A stretch of 64,000 nucleotides of DNA, taken from positions 248,001-312,000 of the forward strand of contig JAFXUJ010000007.1 in NCBI GenBank assembly GCA_017525025.1, given 5' to 3'. The stretch comes from Elusimicrobiaceae bacterium. Lineage in GTDB: Bacteria; Elusimicrobiota; Elusimicrobia; Elusimicrobiales; Elusimicrobiaceae. The notes under the pieces are model-generated. The model was not told where the DNA came from and did no database searches. It was given only the letters and a program-made list of their open reading frames with translations. The position numbers and the translations under genes were made by a program. This document shows, in pieces, positions 25,159 through 33,833 of the stretch (positions are counted from its first letter, which is position 1; each line of letters opens with the position of its first letter).

Positions 25159-27472
25159 AAGAAGATTCCTTGTAATCTTTGTCATACGGCGGATTTTCCA
25201 ACTCTTCTATTCCCTGATCAATCAAGTCATAGTGAATTTCCCACCGGTTAGATCCTTCCGGTTTGGTAATATAACCGCGCATTTCCAGTACGCTTAGCAT
25301 GTTGGTAGCCCGGGCGGAAGAACCAAAGTGCGCTTTCAATAAATCTTGCGAGACGCGGCGGCGTTCCTTAATTAAACGTAACGCTTGGAGCTGTTCTTCG
25401 GGAGTAGTTCCCAGGCCGTCTTGCGGGCGCATACTGCCGGCCGGTTGTTCCGTTACTACTTGCACCGGGTAGTCCGGCCCGCCTTGGGCGCGTAAGAAAT
25501 CGGCTACGGCTTTAATCTCTTCCGGCGATACATACGCTCCTTGAATGCGCAGCGGGGTTTGGGTAGAAGAATCCAACAAAAGCATATCTCCGCGGCCCAA
25601 CAAATCTTCGGCTCCGACTCCGTCCAAAATAACTTTGGAGTCAATACCCGAAGCAACCTGCAAAGCAATGCGCGATGGCATGTTGGCTTTAATAATACCC
25701 GTTACTACTTTTACAGACGGACGCTGCGTGCAAAGAATGAGGTGAATTCCCATCGCGCGGCCCATTTGCGCCAGGCGTTGAATAGAGTCTTCAATAGAGG
25801 CTTTAGTTTGTAACATGAGGTCGGCCATTTCGTCAATAATAACAAAGATATAGAACATTTTTTCTTCGTTATTTTGTTTAGCCCATTGGTTGTAGCCCTC
25901 AATGTTTTTCACCTTAGCTAATTGGCACAAATCCAAACGTTTTTCCATTACCTTTACAAGCATTTGCAGCGATTTGGCTGCGTCGGCCGCTTTGGTAATA
26001 ATATCGGCGTCGTCGCAGGAGGTTTTGGGGTCGTACAAATACGGGATGCCTTCGTACAAAGTGAGTTCCACGCGTTTGGGGTCAATGAGTAAAAACTTGA
26101 CCTCGTCCGGGCGGTGTTTGAATAAAATGGACATTATAATAGTATGTACACAAATAGACTTACCGCTGTTGGTGGCGCCGGCAATAAGCATATGCGGCCA
26201 TTTCTCGGCGACTGTTCCGGCCGGATCTCCGTTAGCATGGCGTCCTAGTGCAATGGGCAGCACCGCTTTTGATTTGGCATAGACGGGCGATTGTAAAATT
26301 TCTTTCATGGTTACGGTTACGGTGCGGTCGTTGGGAATCTCAAACCCGACGGTGCTTTTACCCGGGATAGGGGCTTGCACACGGATGGAACGCGCCTGCA
26401 TGCTGGCTTGAATATCTTGCGTAAGGGCCGTAATGGAGGACATTTTAACGCCGGCATCGGGTTGTATTTCGTAACGGGTTACTACCGGGCCCGGAGATAC
26501 ACCTGTAACATGCGCGCCAATATCAAAACTTTTGAGGGTGTCCTCCAAGCGTTTGGTAGCTTGAGCAATTTCTTCATCACTCGGCCCGACAATACCGTCT
26601 CCCTTGGGATCGTGTAGCAAATCCAAGGAAGGCAACTTAAAGGTAGCCGGATCAAATTTTTTCACTTCTCCGTTTTCGTCAACGGCTTTTTCCGCAGGGT
26701 GGTCCGTTTCCGGGGAAGATTGCTTATCTTCACGCTTGGGCAGTGTGTTTACGGGTTCAGCTTTCGGACGGCGGATTTCCGGCTTGGAGCGGTGGATTTC
26801 CGGCATGGAACGGATTTCTTCCGCTACGGCAATAGGAGCGGTTGTTTTATCGGTAGGAGAGGCCGTTTCTTTGGCTTTAATAGCCGCGCGGCCTTCGGCC
26901 ACTTGTTCTTTAAGTTCGGCACGGGCTTCCAGCCAGCCGTTAAAATCATTACGGATAAATTCAATGGTTTTTTGGAAAATAACTGCCCAGGGGATGGCAA
27001 ATAAAATTTGCAATCCGACGAGCATAAATGCTAACGAAAAAAGGGCCGCGCCTACACTCCCTACCACGCCTTTAAACGCATAGAAAATGGTGGTTCCGAC
27101 TTTTCCCCCGGAAATCATTGAATCGGTAAAAATGAGTTTTAAGCAGGTAAGTACACTGGATGCCGCCGATAACGTCAGGCCCGTGCCAATTAAGAAAAAT
27201 AAGAAAGAAGAACTATGTTTGCGGATAGTTTGTACCAACCAGTACGTCAAAAATAGTGGTAGCAACGCAGAGGACTGCCCTAACACCTGAAAGAGCGTGT
27301 CGGAAGCGGCTTGGCCGATTTTACCGCTTGCGTTATTAAACCATAAAATATAGAAAAGCCATACACACAACGTTCCCCCCAAAATATACAACGCGGAACG
27401 CATCCACGCAGCAGAGGAAGCTTTTTTTGTTTTCTTGCGTGATTTTTTGGCGGCATAATAATATTTAGGCAT
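25139..27472 (-). CDS. ftsK: DNA translocase FtsK/SpoIIIE
   Basis: A 777-residue septal DNA pump. Four N-terminal membrane helices (residues about 28-185), a short charged linker (about 190-270), then the alpha/beta motor. The motor holds the Walker A LIAGATNSGKS (about 435-445), Walker B FVIIDEMADLM, and the FtsK signature around THLLLCTQRPSV-like residues (IHLILCTQRPSVKVVTG). The C-terminal winged-helix gamma domain (RRVSQDLLKAHFGSSARATNML) reads orienting sequences. The length is normal for a short-linker FtsK. First gene of the leftward operon. Confidence 0.97.
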   Translation of the reverse strand: MPKYYYAAKKSRKKTKKASSAAWMRSALYILGGTLCVWLFYILWFNNASGKIGQAASDTLFQVLGQSSALLPLFLTYWLVQTIRKHSSSFLFFLIGTGLTLSAASSVLTCLKLIFTDSMISGGKVGTTIFYAFKGVVGSVGAALFSLAFMLVGLQILFAIPWAVIFQKTIEFIRNDFNGWLEARAELKEQVAEGRAAIKAKETASPTDKTTAPIAVAEEIRSMPEIHRSKPEIRRPKAEPVNTLPKREDKQSSPETDHPAEKAVDENGEVKKFDPATFKLPSLDLLHDPKGDGIVGPSDEEIAQATKRLEDTLKSFDIGAHVTGVSPGPVVTRYEIQPDAGVKMSSITALTQDIQASMQARSIRVQAPIPGKSTVGFEIPNDRTVTVTMKEILQSPVYAKSKAVLPIALGRHANGDPAGTVAEKWPHMLIAGATNSGKSICVHTIIMSILFKHRPDEVKFLLIDPKRVELTLYEGIPYLYDPKTSCDDADIITKAADAAKSLQMLVKVMEKRLDLCQLAKVKNIEGYNQWAKQNNEEKMFYIFVIIDEMADLMLQTKASIEDSIQRLAQMGRAMGIHLILCTQRPSVKVVTGIIKANMPSRIALQVASGIDSKVILDGVGAEDLLGRGDMLLLDSSTQTPLRIQGAYVSPEEIKAVADFLRAQGGPDYPVQVVTEQPAGSMRPQDGLGTTPEEQLQALRLIKERRRVSQDLLKAHFGSSARATNMLSVLEMRGYITKPEGSNRWEIHYDLIDQGIEELENPPYDKDYKESSYETVYK

Positions 27473-27591
27473 ATAGATTATTTTACCTTATTTTAGGCAA
27501 ATTTTGTGGAGACTTTTCCTTGTAAGCTTCTTCACGAAACCGGCCCGGAACGGGAAATGTGCCCCGGCGGGCGAAAAGGGGTAGCAATCTG

Positions 27592-27600
27592 TGGTATAAT
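27592..27600 (+). promoter_or_regulatory. Extended -10, leaderless-type spacing
   Basis: TGGTATAAT ends 6 nt before the ATG of the SIS-domain gene, leaving no room for a ribosome site. No -35 hexamer is visible 17 nt upstream (cgaaaa). Confidence 0.6.
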
Positions 27601-27606
27601 AGGTCT

Positions 27607-28347
27607 ATGAAAAATCATTTTAACACTCCGTACTTTAACGAAATTTTCCACCTGCTCAGCCGTTTGGAGCAAACCCAACAGACGGCTATGAATGAGGCAG
27701 CTGCTCGTATTGCCGTGTGTTTAAAAAACGACGGTATTATTCATACGTTTGGTTGCGGGCATAGCGGTAGTGCGGCGTTGGAGCCGTTTCACCGCAGTGG
27801 GTGTTTTGCGGCCGTTAATGCAATTTTAGATCCGGGGTTGATGTTCCAACGCGGGGCACAAGCCGGAACCGATTTAGAACGGCAAGAAGGGTATACATCT
27901 AAACTGCTTGCTACGCACGATATGCGTAAGGGAGATGTATTATTTGTATTCTCTAATTCCGGACGTAATCCGGCGGGAATCGACGCTGTGCTTACCGCCA
28001 AACAAAAAGGAGTTTTTACTGTTGCTTTTACGGCGGCAGCCGCACATCAACAAAGCAAAAGCCGCCATTCCTCGGGTTTGCTACTCAAAGACGTGGCCGA
28101 TTTGGTAATTGATAACTGTGTGGGACAAAATGAAACGTGTTTACAAATTGGGGATTATGACGTGGCCCCTGTTTCCACGATAGCATTTGCCGCGGTGTTG
28201 CACCACATTTTATATCAGGCGGCGGTGTTATTGGATAAACAAGGTGTGTCGTTGCCCGTCTACAAAAGCAGTAATGCTGCGGGTGGGGACGCACATAACC
28301 GTGCCTTAGAAGAAAAATATGCAGCCCGTATTAAACATTTAAAATAA
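27607..28347 (+). CDS. SIS-domain protein, UPF0309-like
   Basis: A 246-residue sugar isomerase (SIS) domain protein. IHTFGCGHSGSAALEPFHRSG (residues about 38-58), the NAILDPGLMFQRGAQ segment and VLFVFSNSGRNPAGIDAV match the UPF0309 group. DGRxH-type residues and the S-N-S-G loop bind phosphosugars. Members are thought to act on N-acetylated sugar phosphates, but the exact reaction is unproven. The start is placed at 27607 because the -10 element is only 6 nt upstream; an upstream in-frame extension would include the promoter. Monocistronic. Confidence 0.85.
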   Translation: MKNHFNTPYFNEIFHLLSRLEQTQQTAMNEAAARIAVCLKNDGIIHTFGCGHSGSAALEPFHRSGCFAAVNAILDPGLMFQRGAQAGTDLERQEGYTSKLLATHDMRKGDVLFVFSNSGRNPAGIDAVLTAKQKGVFTVAFTAAAAHQQSKSRHSSGLLLKDVADLVIDNCVGQNETCLQIGDYDVAPVSTIAFAAVLHHILYQAAVLLDKQGVSLPVYKSSNAAGGDAHNRALEEKYAARIKHLK

Positions 28348-28423
28348 TAAAAGTTTTCCTTATGAAAACTCCCCATCCAATCATGTATAGGGAATTTTCG
28401 TACCCAAACAAATAGGCGGTTTA

Positions 28424-29428
28424 TTAATACGGTAGGAGTCCTACCGGAGTGCCGTATAGGCCTTGTTCCTGGTTATTCCAAAGTTTATACCAAGCGGCTG
28501 GAGTTCCTTCTACGGGTTGTGTGAATTGGTAGTGGCGTATTTTAGAATAGAGGTAGAAATCGGATATGCTATACGCGGGGACGGCGCCGAATTGTAGCAT
28601 TTCGGTCATTACATCCGGCTTGGCTCGTACAATAAATAAAGCAGGCATACTTCCTTCTTGGCTATCCTCGGATATATCTTTTAGCATCTTTTCCAGGTCT
28701 TGTGGGGTGAGATCTTCTTTTAGTTCAATTGCTTGGAGTGCGGATATACGCTTTTTCCAATATCCTATCAGGTGAGGATCTGAGTCGTCTTCAAGGGCAC
28801 TGGGAGTTACAGCATTTACTATGGTGTTGTACCCCAAATAAAGTGGATTTGGAAGGTCGCAGGCACTTGTAGCGTTGCCTGCCACAAGCCATATATTTTC
28901 CCCCCTGGGCAAACTGTTTATTATAGGTAAAAACTGTGCTGTTTGAAGTATATAATTGTGTGCCATGTTTTTGCCTGCATAGAAGTAATTAGGATCGCGA
29001 AGTTCGTATTCAAACCTGTTCTGGCGAGGAAATTTTATGGCCTCTGCACTAAATCTTTTTTGCAGAACTGGGGCTGTAATTTCTGGTGTGGCTATGTGCC
29101 TTTTGGCTATCACAGTTTGTTTTTGAAGTTCGGTTGCTACTTCTAACCCGGTAGTTTTCAGCCAAACATTTAGTTCAAGCATAGTCATATTTTCAAAAGC
29201 AGTTGCAGTAAGGGCGGCCTGCGAACGGGTAAGGACTTTATTAACAGCGTACTCCAGTGCGGTCTCTCCCGCAGATGTTGCTATTGGTGATAGCGCCTCA
29301 CTATTTAACATATACTTGGAAACGGTTTTCGTTAATGGGTGTAACCCGGATTGAGCGTGGATAAATTGAGGAGTATGTACCAGAAGCATAAAACCAACGA
29401 TGATGCTTAGCCAATATTGTTTTTTCAT
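28424..29428 (-). CDS. Secreted protein, remote ART-like relative with altered YAG motif
   Basis: A 334-residue exported protein. The signal peptide ends IHA with a mature Gln. The C-terminal half keeps the order of elements in the 30-41 kb array but with substitutions: NYFYAGKNM (in place of YRGM), ENIWLVAGNATSACD, MPALFIVRAKPDVM, AVPAYSISDFYLYSKI (in place of DIPA..I.dvmvF) and VEGTPAAWYKLWN (in place of v.G.p.WYkv). The spacing between elements is longer. I infer a shared fold with loss of the putative catalytic Arg. An ATG at 29428 follows a CCGGAGAA ribosome site. Faces the array across accB. Confidence 0.72.
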   Translation of the reverse strand: MKKQYWLSIIVGFMLLVHTPQFIHAQSGLHPLTKTVSKYMLNSEALSPIATSAGETALEYAVNKVLTRSQAALTATAFENMTMLELNVWLKTTGLEVATELQKQTVIAKRHIATPEITAPVLQKRFSAEAIKFPRQNRFEYELRDPNYFYAGKNMAHNYILQTAQFLPIINSLPRGENIWLVAGNATSACDLPNPLYLGYNTIVNAVTPSALEDDSDPHLIGYWKKRISALQAIELKEDLTPQDLEKMLKDISEDSQEGSMPALFIVRAKPDVMTEMLQFGAVPAYSISDFYLYSKIRHYQFTQPVEGTPAAWYKLWNNQEQGLYGTPVGLLPY

Positions 29429-29498
29429 ACAGTTCTCCGGTTATAATTATTACCACATTATTATGCTATTGCTTTCTGTTTGTATTTCCAGGGTCATT

Positions 29499-29529
29499 GG
29501 ACCTAGATACAAGGGTAATTGGGTCCTAG
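29499..29529. promoter_or_regulatory. Pair of GGnCCTAG motifs spaced 23 nt
   Basis: GGACCTAG at 29499-29506 and GGTCCTAG at 29522-29529 lie in the gap upstream of the secreted gene ending at 28424. The 23-nt start-to-start spacing equals that of the run upstream of hydE, suggesting a shared DNA-binding factor. The function is inferred. Confidence 0.5.
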
Positions 29530-29575
29530 TTGCAAGTAGGCCTTTATAATAAGGTCTATCGCAGATAAAACATTA

Positions 29576-29608
29576 AATAAAAAAACGCCCGCTTAAAGCG
29601 GGCGTTTA
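29576..29608 (-). terminator. accB operon terminator
   Basis: Hairpin AAACGCCCGCTT / AAGCGGGCGTTT with a T run on the minus strand, just after the winged-helix gene. Confidence 0.88.
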
Positions 29609-29623
29609 GGTGTCTTACTTTTC

Positions 29624-29884
29624 TTACATATTTTCTTTTAGGGCCGTTGGTGCAGCGGCTACGGCGTTGGCCGGTTTTTGGCCCCAGGTTACCTGGTAGT
29701 TAATGTCATCCGCTTCCAAAGAGATTTTACCTTGCTCGTACAAGGCCCCCAATGCCAGATATAAAACAGAGCTGGATAAGCGCAGTTTTACTTTTAGCTG
29801 CCAGGAAGAAACGGTTTGGTTCTTTTCCAAGAACTCGCTAATTTGTTTTACGGCTAATTGGATATTTTCTTGTAATGGATTCAT
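29624..29884 (-). CDS. DUF2582-like winged helix protein
   Basis: An 86-residue protein. LAVKQISEFLEKNQTVSSWQLKVKLRLSSSVLYLALGALYEQGKI gives the pattern of a small winged-helix domain of the DUF2582 type ('...iwefL...g..s...Lk.kl.ls...lylAlGwL.reGKI'). It carries no obvious sensor domain and may be an adaptor rather than a repressor. It starts 3 nt after accB and is followed by the terminator, so it is the end of the accB transcript. Confidence 0.8.
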   Translation of the reverse strand: MNPLQENIQLAVKQISEFLEKNQTVSSWQLKVKLRLSSSVLYLALGALYEQGKISLEADDINYQVTWGQKPANAVAAAPTALKENM

Positions 29885-29887
29885 AGT

Positions 29888-30394
29888 TTACACTCGCTCA
29901 ATCGCAAATAACGGATCCCCTTGCTTAACGGGTTTGCCGTTTTCTACCAAGACTTTTTTAACAATACACGGAAATTCAGCCCGCATTTCATTAAATACTT
30001 TCATTGCTTCAATCAAGCAAATCACATCCCCTTTTTCTACGCGGGCGCCTTCTTTTACAAAAGGCGGAGCACTGGGCGTAGAGCCGCGGAAAAAGATTCC
30101 CGTTAACGGGGCTTTCAAAACTTCTTTGTATTGCTCAAAAGAAATAGGCGTTCCGTTCCCTGTTCCCACAGCGTTTGCGGCGGCTGCCCCTACCGCTACC
30201 GGTACAGGCATTACGGCCGGGCGGGCTTTTACCAAGCGGACATACAAACCTTTTTGGTCGTATTCAATGGTTTCCAACTGATTGTCCTGCATGAAACTAT
30301 ACAGTTGTTTTACGTCTTTTAAAATGGGAGAATCTTTGCCGGTATTTTTGGCTTTTTTGGCCGGAGCGGCTTTTTTAGTAGTTGCTTTTTTCAT
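29888..30394 (-). CDS. accB: Biotin carboxyl carrier protein of acetyl-CoA carboxylase
   Basis: A 168-residue BCCP. The biotinylation motif is LIEAMKVFNEM (the biotin Lys is in AMK; the usual AMKM is AMKV), in a C-terminal lipoyl-like domain (about residues 90-168). The middle holds a Gly/Ala-rich linker and a YDQKGLYVRLVKARP segment typical of the N-terminal part of BCCP. The first about 22 residues are Lys/Ala-rich (MKKATTKKAAPAKKAKN), an unusual basic tail also seen in ppdK in this window. accC is not adjacent. Confidence 0.95.
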   Translation of the reverse strand: MKKATTKKAAPAKKAKNTGKDSPILKDVKQLYSFMQDNQLETIEYDQKGLYVRLVKARPAVMPVPVAVGAAAANAVGTGNGTPISFEQYKEVLKAPLTGIFFRGSTPSAPPFVKEGARVEKGDVICLIEAMKVFNEMRAEFPCIVKKVLVENGKPVKQGDPLFAIERV

Positions 30395-30514
30395 ATAACC
30401 TCTGCTTTCGTATAGATAACCGAAAAACTACTTTTACTTATTTTACATAATTTTCGGTATTTTGGGGTACTTGTCTTAAAATGGAGTACGTTTAAATGGG
30501 TTAAAGGGACAAAA

Positions 30515-30522
30515 GGTCCTAG
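30515..30522 (+). promoter_or_regulatory. GGTCCTAG motif upstream of the ART-like array
   Basis: A single exact copy of the GGnCCTAG motif, 68 nt before the first array gene, next to GGGAC (inverted GGAC/GTCC). No partner at 23-nt spacing was found, so it is weaker than the other two sites. Confidence 0.3.
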
Positions 30523-30589
30523 GCGCATTTTGGGCACAAAGACCCTTGTGCTTTTATTCAATGTTTGTGAAAATAAAATAAGGGATATT

Positions 30590-31417
30590 ATGCGTAAATA
30601 TATAATTTTTTCCTTTATACTTTTTTGTGTGCAAGTGAGCTTTGCCCAAGAAGAGAAAGTTATGGCGGGTCTTACGAAGGCAAGCAAGTCCCCTACGTAT
30701 CTTTCTTCGCAGGCTCTGCGGCGTATTAGGCAAGCGATGCTGTCTAACGCAGTTGGCCCGTTAATTCCGTTGACTGCTCAAGCGACCAGCTTACCCGATC
30801 GGCCGCTGGTTACCGTTAAAATGGTTGCTGTGCCCGGTTTGGCGAATATGAAACCCAAGGCATTGGATATCCCATCCTATTTATCGGTTAGTTTCCCAAA
30901 CGGGCAAGAAGTAACCCGTAAAGTTTTTTCCGACCATTGGACACGCTTGCAAACTCCGGTGTCTTTTAATGTAGACGAAGATGTTTTGTATAGAGGCATG
31001 CGACTCAACACGTTAGATGAACTCAAACATATTTTAACCGAAGGTTTAGAGGTGAAAAAAACGCGTTACCCGGGGATATTTTTTACGAGTGTTTTAGCGG
31101 ATGCGGTGGGATATAGTTGTGCGCTACACGGTAAAATGTCGGTTGTAGTCCGGGTGCCTGTTTCGTCCGATATGACGGGAACCTTTAAAAGATATTGGGC
31201 CAATGAGTTCTTATTCCCGCAGGATGTTTCCGCCGATAAAATATCGGATGTGGTTGTGTTTATGGAAACAGAGGGAATATACAACTGGTATAAAGTGACG
31301 TTAGAACATGGGGAACTTGTTTTTGAACTGATACCCAACCGCATTTTTAAAAGAGAACAGCTTATCGTACGCGACTTGAAAGCGGAGTGGGCGGCTAGAA
31401 TATACGATTTGCCTTGA
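30590..31417 (+). CDS. Array gene 1: secreted ART-like protein
   Basis: 275 residues; start at 30590 with ATAAGGGA upstream. Signal peptide ends SFA, mature Gln20. The C-terminal domain begins VLYRGMRL (Arg about 135), ILTEGLEVKKTRYPGIFFTS (helix-strand), ADAVGYS (Ala and Tyr), MSVVVRVPV (central strand), NEFLFPQDVSADKISDVVVF, then NWYKVTLEHGELVF. A Glu sits six residues before the conserved Asp, where a catalytic Glu could be, making this one of the copies best placed to be active. It has a C-terminal LIVRDL tail. First of the operon; it ends 14 nt before gene 2. Confidence 0.85.
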   Translation: MRKYIIFSFILFCVQVSFAQEEKVMAGLTKASKSPTYLSSQALRRIRQAMLSNAVGPLIPLTAQATSLPDRPLVTVKMVAVPGLANMKPKALDIPSYLSVSFPNGQEVTRKVFSDHWTRLQTPVSFNVDEDVLYRGMRLNTLDELKHILTEGLEVKKTRYPGIFFTSVLADAVGYSCALHGKMSVVVRVPVSSDMTGTFKRYWANEFLFPQDVSADKISDVVVFMETEGIYNWYKVTLEHGELVFELIPNRIFKREQLIVRDLKAEWAARIYDLP

Positions 31418-31431
31418 TAAAAAATTTTATT

Positions 31432-32208
31432 ATGAAAAAAAATCTTATTTTTAGTATTTGTTTATTTCTGGGTATTTCCTCGGGGTTTGCCCAAGAAGGT
31501 AAAATTGCTTGTGGGGCTACCACAGCCGTGCGTCAGGGAGTTGTTCCGAAACAGGTTTTGGATAAAGTCCGGCGTGCTATAGCGGCTGCCAACGCAGCGT
31601 TGCCTGCCGGGCAGAGACTTGTGCAAATTACTAATTTGCCCGGGCGGCCTGTGGTACGGCTGAAAACCGATTTGCCGGCTTCGTCTTCCGATATTTTACA
31701 AGCCCGCATGCTAACGGGAAAAGAAATATCAAATAATGTTTTTTCGGAGCGGTGGTCAAAGGTACAGGTCCCCCTATCTTTTAACCGCGAGGAAGGGGTG
31801 CTGTTTAAAGGGCTGCGGCTTAGAAATTTGGGTGAGATAAAAAATATTTTGAAGAATGGTTTGGAAATAAAAAGGACGCGTTTTCCGGTAGTGTTTGTGA
31901 CCACCTATTTTGTTGATGCCATAGGATCTAGTGCGGCTTTATATGGAAATATGTCCGTTGTTGTTAAAGTATCACTTTCTCCCGATATAAGGAGTAGCCT
32001 GTCAACATTTTTTGTGCGTCATGAATATATGTTTCGCAAAGATGTTCCCGCTGCGAATGTGTTGGGTATGGTGGTATTCATGGAAGTGGAAGGTGTAGGA
32101 AATTGGTACCAAGTAACTTTGGAAAACGGAACACTTGTATTGGAAAGTACGCCTAACGCAGTTGTCAAGATGGAGGAAGTGATTGAGCAGCAGTTGAATA
32201 AGAAGTGA
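31432..32208 (+). CDS. Array gene 2: secreted ART-like protein with YRG changed to FKG
   Basis: 258 residues; start at 31432, no clear ribosome site. Signal peptide ends GFA, mature Gln. After ITNLPGRPVVRLK the domain starts VLFKGLRL: the Arg of YRG is Lys, a change that would normally abolish NAD-binding Arg function. VFVTTYFVDAIGSS replaces the A..Y element (Tyr lost). HEYMFRKDVPAANV keeps the Glu and the Asp, and GNWYQVTLENGTLVLE follows. Closest in style to gene 1. Read as a probable inactive or altered paralogue. Confidence 0.83.
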   Translation: MKKNLIFSICLFLGISSGFAQEGKIACGATTAVRQGVVPKQVLDKVRRAIAAANAALPAGQRLVQITNLPGRPVVRLKTDLPASSSDILQARMLTGKEISNNVFSERWSKVQVPLSFNREEGVLFKGLRLRNLGEIKNILKNGLEIKRTRFPVVFVTTYFVDAIGSSAALYGNMSVVVKVSLSPDIRSSLSTFFVRHEYMFRKDVPAANVLGMVVFMEVEGVGNWYQVTLENGTLVLESTPNAVVKMEEVIEQQLNKK

Positions 32209-32250
32209 TTTTGAGGATAGGTAAGTTCTCTAAGAGGAAAACTGATAACC

Positions 32251-33042
32251 ATGAAAAAATTTATTGTTTTTTTATTGATTTGCTTCTGTGCCTGCCCCGG
32301 GTTTGCCCAAAGAGGTAAAGGCGTTAGAGACTGGTTCCGTGCCCTAAGGCTTCAGCGTTCGGTGGCGCAAACGGTAACCCAAACGGCTGCGTCGTCATCG
32401 TCAGGTATTTATTGGGCCAAAGTTGCTAACTTGCCCGGTATGCCGTTGGTGCAAGTGCGGCTCCCGATCCGGCCTGCTGCCCCGACAGACGGGGTTTTAT
32501 CCGCGCGTGTGTTGCCCCCCAGCCAAGTGTACCATTTAATAAATTTGGAAAGAACAGCGCAACTGTATGTGCCACGGGCATTTGCCGAGCAGGACAAGGC
32601 CCTATACCGGGCTTTGTACCGGGGAGTACGACTGAGTAATTTGAATGATTTACAAAATATTTTAGAAAATGGAATGGAAATAAAAAAGAGCCATTTTTCG
32701 GCTATATATTCTTCTTACTCTCTTGGTGACGCGCTGGGGTATGCTTTGCCTCCATACGAGTGGTTGGTATATGAAAACATAGGTGAGATTGATTTGGAAT
32801 TGCCCGTAATAGTAAAGATCCCCGTTACGATACGACTGATAGAAAAAAACACGCCCTACGACGATATGGGAGACGTAATATTCCGCCAAGATCTATGGGC
32901 AGATATGATATCGGATGTGATGGTATTTTTGGAAATTGACGGGAAAGCCGACTGGTACAAAGCGGTATTGGAAGATAAAAAGTTACTTTTAATTCCCACC
33001 CCCACCAAACGGGTGTCGGGCTGGGTAGAGACACTTTTTTAA
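32251..33042 (+). CDS. Array gene 3: secreted ART-like protein
   Basis: 263 residues; AGAGGAAAA lies 12 nt before the ATG. Signal peptide ends GFA, mature Gln. NLPGMPLVQVRLP then the domain: ALYRALYRGVRL (the YR element is duplicated, with the second giving YRG), IYSSYSLGDALGYALP, LPVIVKIPV, then GDVIFRQDLWADMISDVMVF (Asp in the Glu-equivalent place; DIPA changed to DLWA), DWYKAVLEDKKLL. It groups with gene 10, which has the same IYSS...LGYa layout. Confidence 0.84.
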   Translation: MKKFIVFLLICFCACPGFAQRGKGVRDWFRALRLQRSVAQTVTQTAASSSSGIYWAKVANLPGMPLVQVRLPIRPAAPTDGVLSARVLPPSQVYHLINLERTAQLYVPRAFAEQDKALYRALYRGVRLSNLNDLQNILENGMEIKKSHFSAIYSSYSLGDALGYALPPYEWLVYENIGEIDLELPVIVKIPVTIRLIEKNTPYDDMGDVIFRQDLWADMISDVMVFLEIDGKADWYKAVLEDKKLLLIPTPTKRVSGWVETLF

Positions 33043-33054
33043 GGGAGAGAATAA

Positions 33055-33831
33055 ATGAAACGAACATATTTGATAATGCTTTTATTTATATTGGCGTTTC
33101 CTGCTTTTGCCCAACAAGAAAAAACACTAAAAGCCGGTGGACAAGCCGTTGTGCGCGGTCCGGAGATGGCCGGAGCAATTACCCGCCAGATGGCTACGCA
33201 AGCTATAAGCCGCTCAGCGGCAGCTTTACGCTCGGCGCAAATTGTCAATTTGTCCGGAAAGCCCACCCTAAAAATTCGTTTGGAAAACCCCCGCCCGGTT
33301 AGCCAAGCTAAGCTACTGCCGGTGCACTTACTCACCCCCCAAAAAATGCGGGACATTGTATTTCCGCAAGAAGGGTTATTTATACCGGAGATAATTGATG
33401 CAGAAGAGTGGACTTGGTTTCGGGGGATGCAATTAAAGAATTTGGCGGAGTTGGAAAATGTTGTAAAGAACGGACTTGAGTTGAGTAAAAGCCATTATGA
33501 AGGAAAAATTCATACCACGCCGGCGTTGAATATAGCACTTGGATATACATTCCCTTCCCGTTATAGCAGTGTGGCCGAAGAAGATGAAAAAATTATTCCC
33601 GTGTTGGTTACTATTCCATACACCCGTGAACTGGAAGAAGAACATGCTTTTTACGAAGATGGTTTCCAGTATGTATTTGAAAAAGATGTCCCTACCAAAT
33701 ATATGAGAGATATACTGGTATTTTGGAGCGCCGACGGAGAACCCGGGTGGTACAAAGTGACGTTTGAAAATAATGAGTTAATCTTTACCCCGGTTCGCGG
33801 AAAATTGCAGGGTTTGGAGTTCGGAAACTAA
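33055..33831 (+). CDS. Array gene 4: secreted ART-like protein
   Basis: 258 residues; GGGAGAG lies 8 nt before the ATG. Signal peptide ends AFA, mature Gln. NLSGKPTLKIRLE, then WFRGMQL, VVKNGLELSKSHY, IHTTPALNIALGYTFP, IPVLVTIPYT, YVFEKDVPTKYMRDILVFW, GEPGWYKVTFENNELIFTP. The residue in the Glu-equivalent position is Gln. FW replaces FL after the conserved helix. The central strand and the WYk element are intact. Confidence 0.84.
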   Translation: MKRTYLIMLLFILAFPAFAQQEKTLKAGGQAVVRGPEMAGAITRQMATQAISRSAAALRSAQIVNLSGKPTLKIRLENPRPVSQAKLLPVHLLTPQKMRDIVFPQEGLFIPEIIDAEEWTWFRGMQLKNLAELENVVKNGLELSKSHYEGKIHTTPALNIALGYTFPSRYSSVAEEDEKIIPVLVTIPYTRELEEEHAFYEDGFQYVFEKDVPTKYMRDILVFWSADGEPGWYKVTFENNELIFTPVRGKLQGLEFGN

Positions 33832-33833
33832 AA

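Noticed and set aside
30530-30589. Extra 20 codons on array gene 1
   Set aside because: They would precede the signal peptide, and the internal ATG has an AGGGA site.
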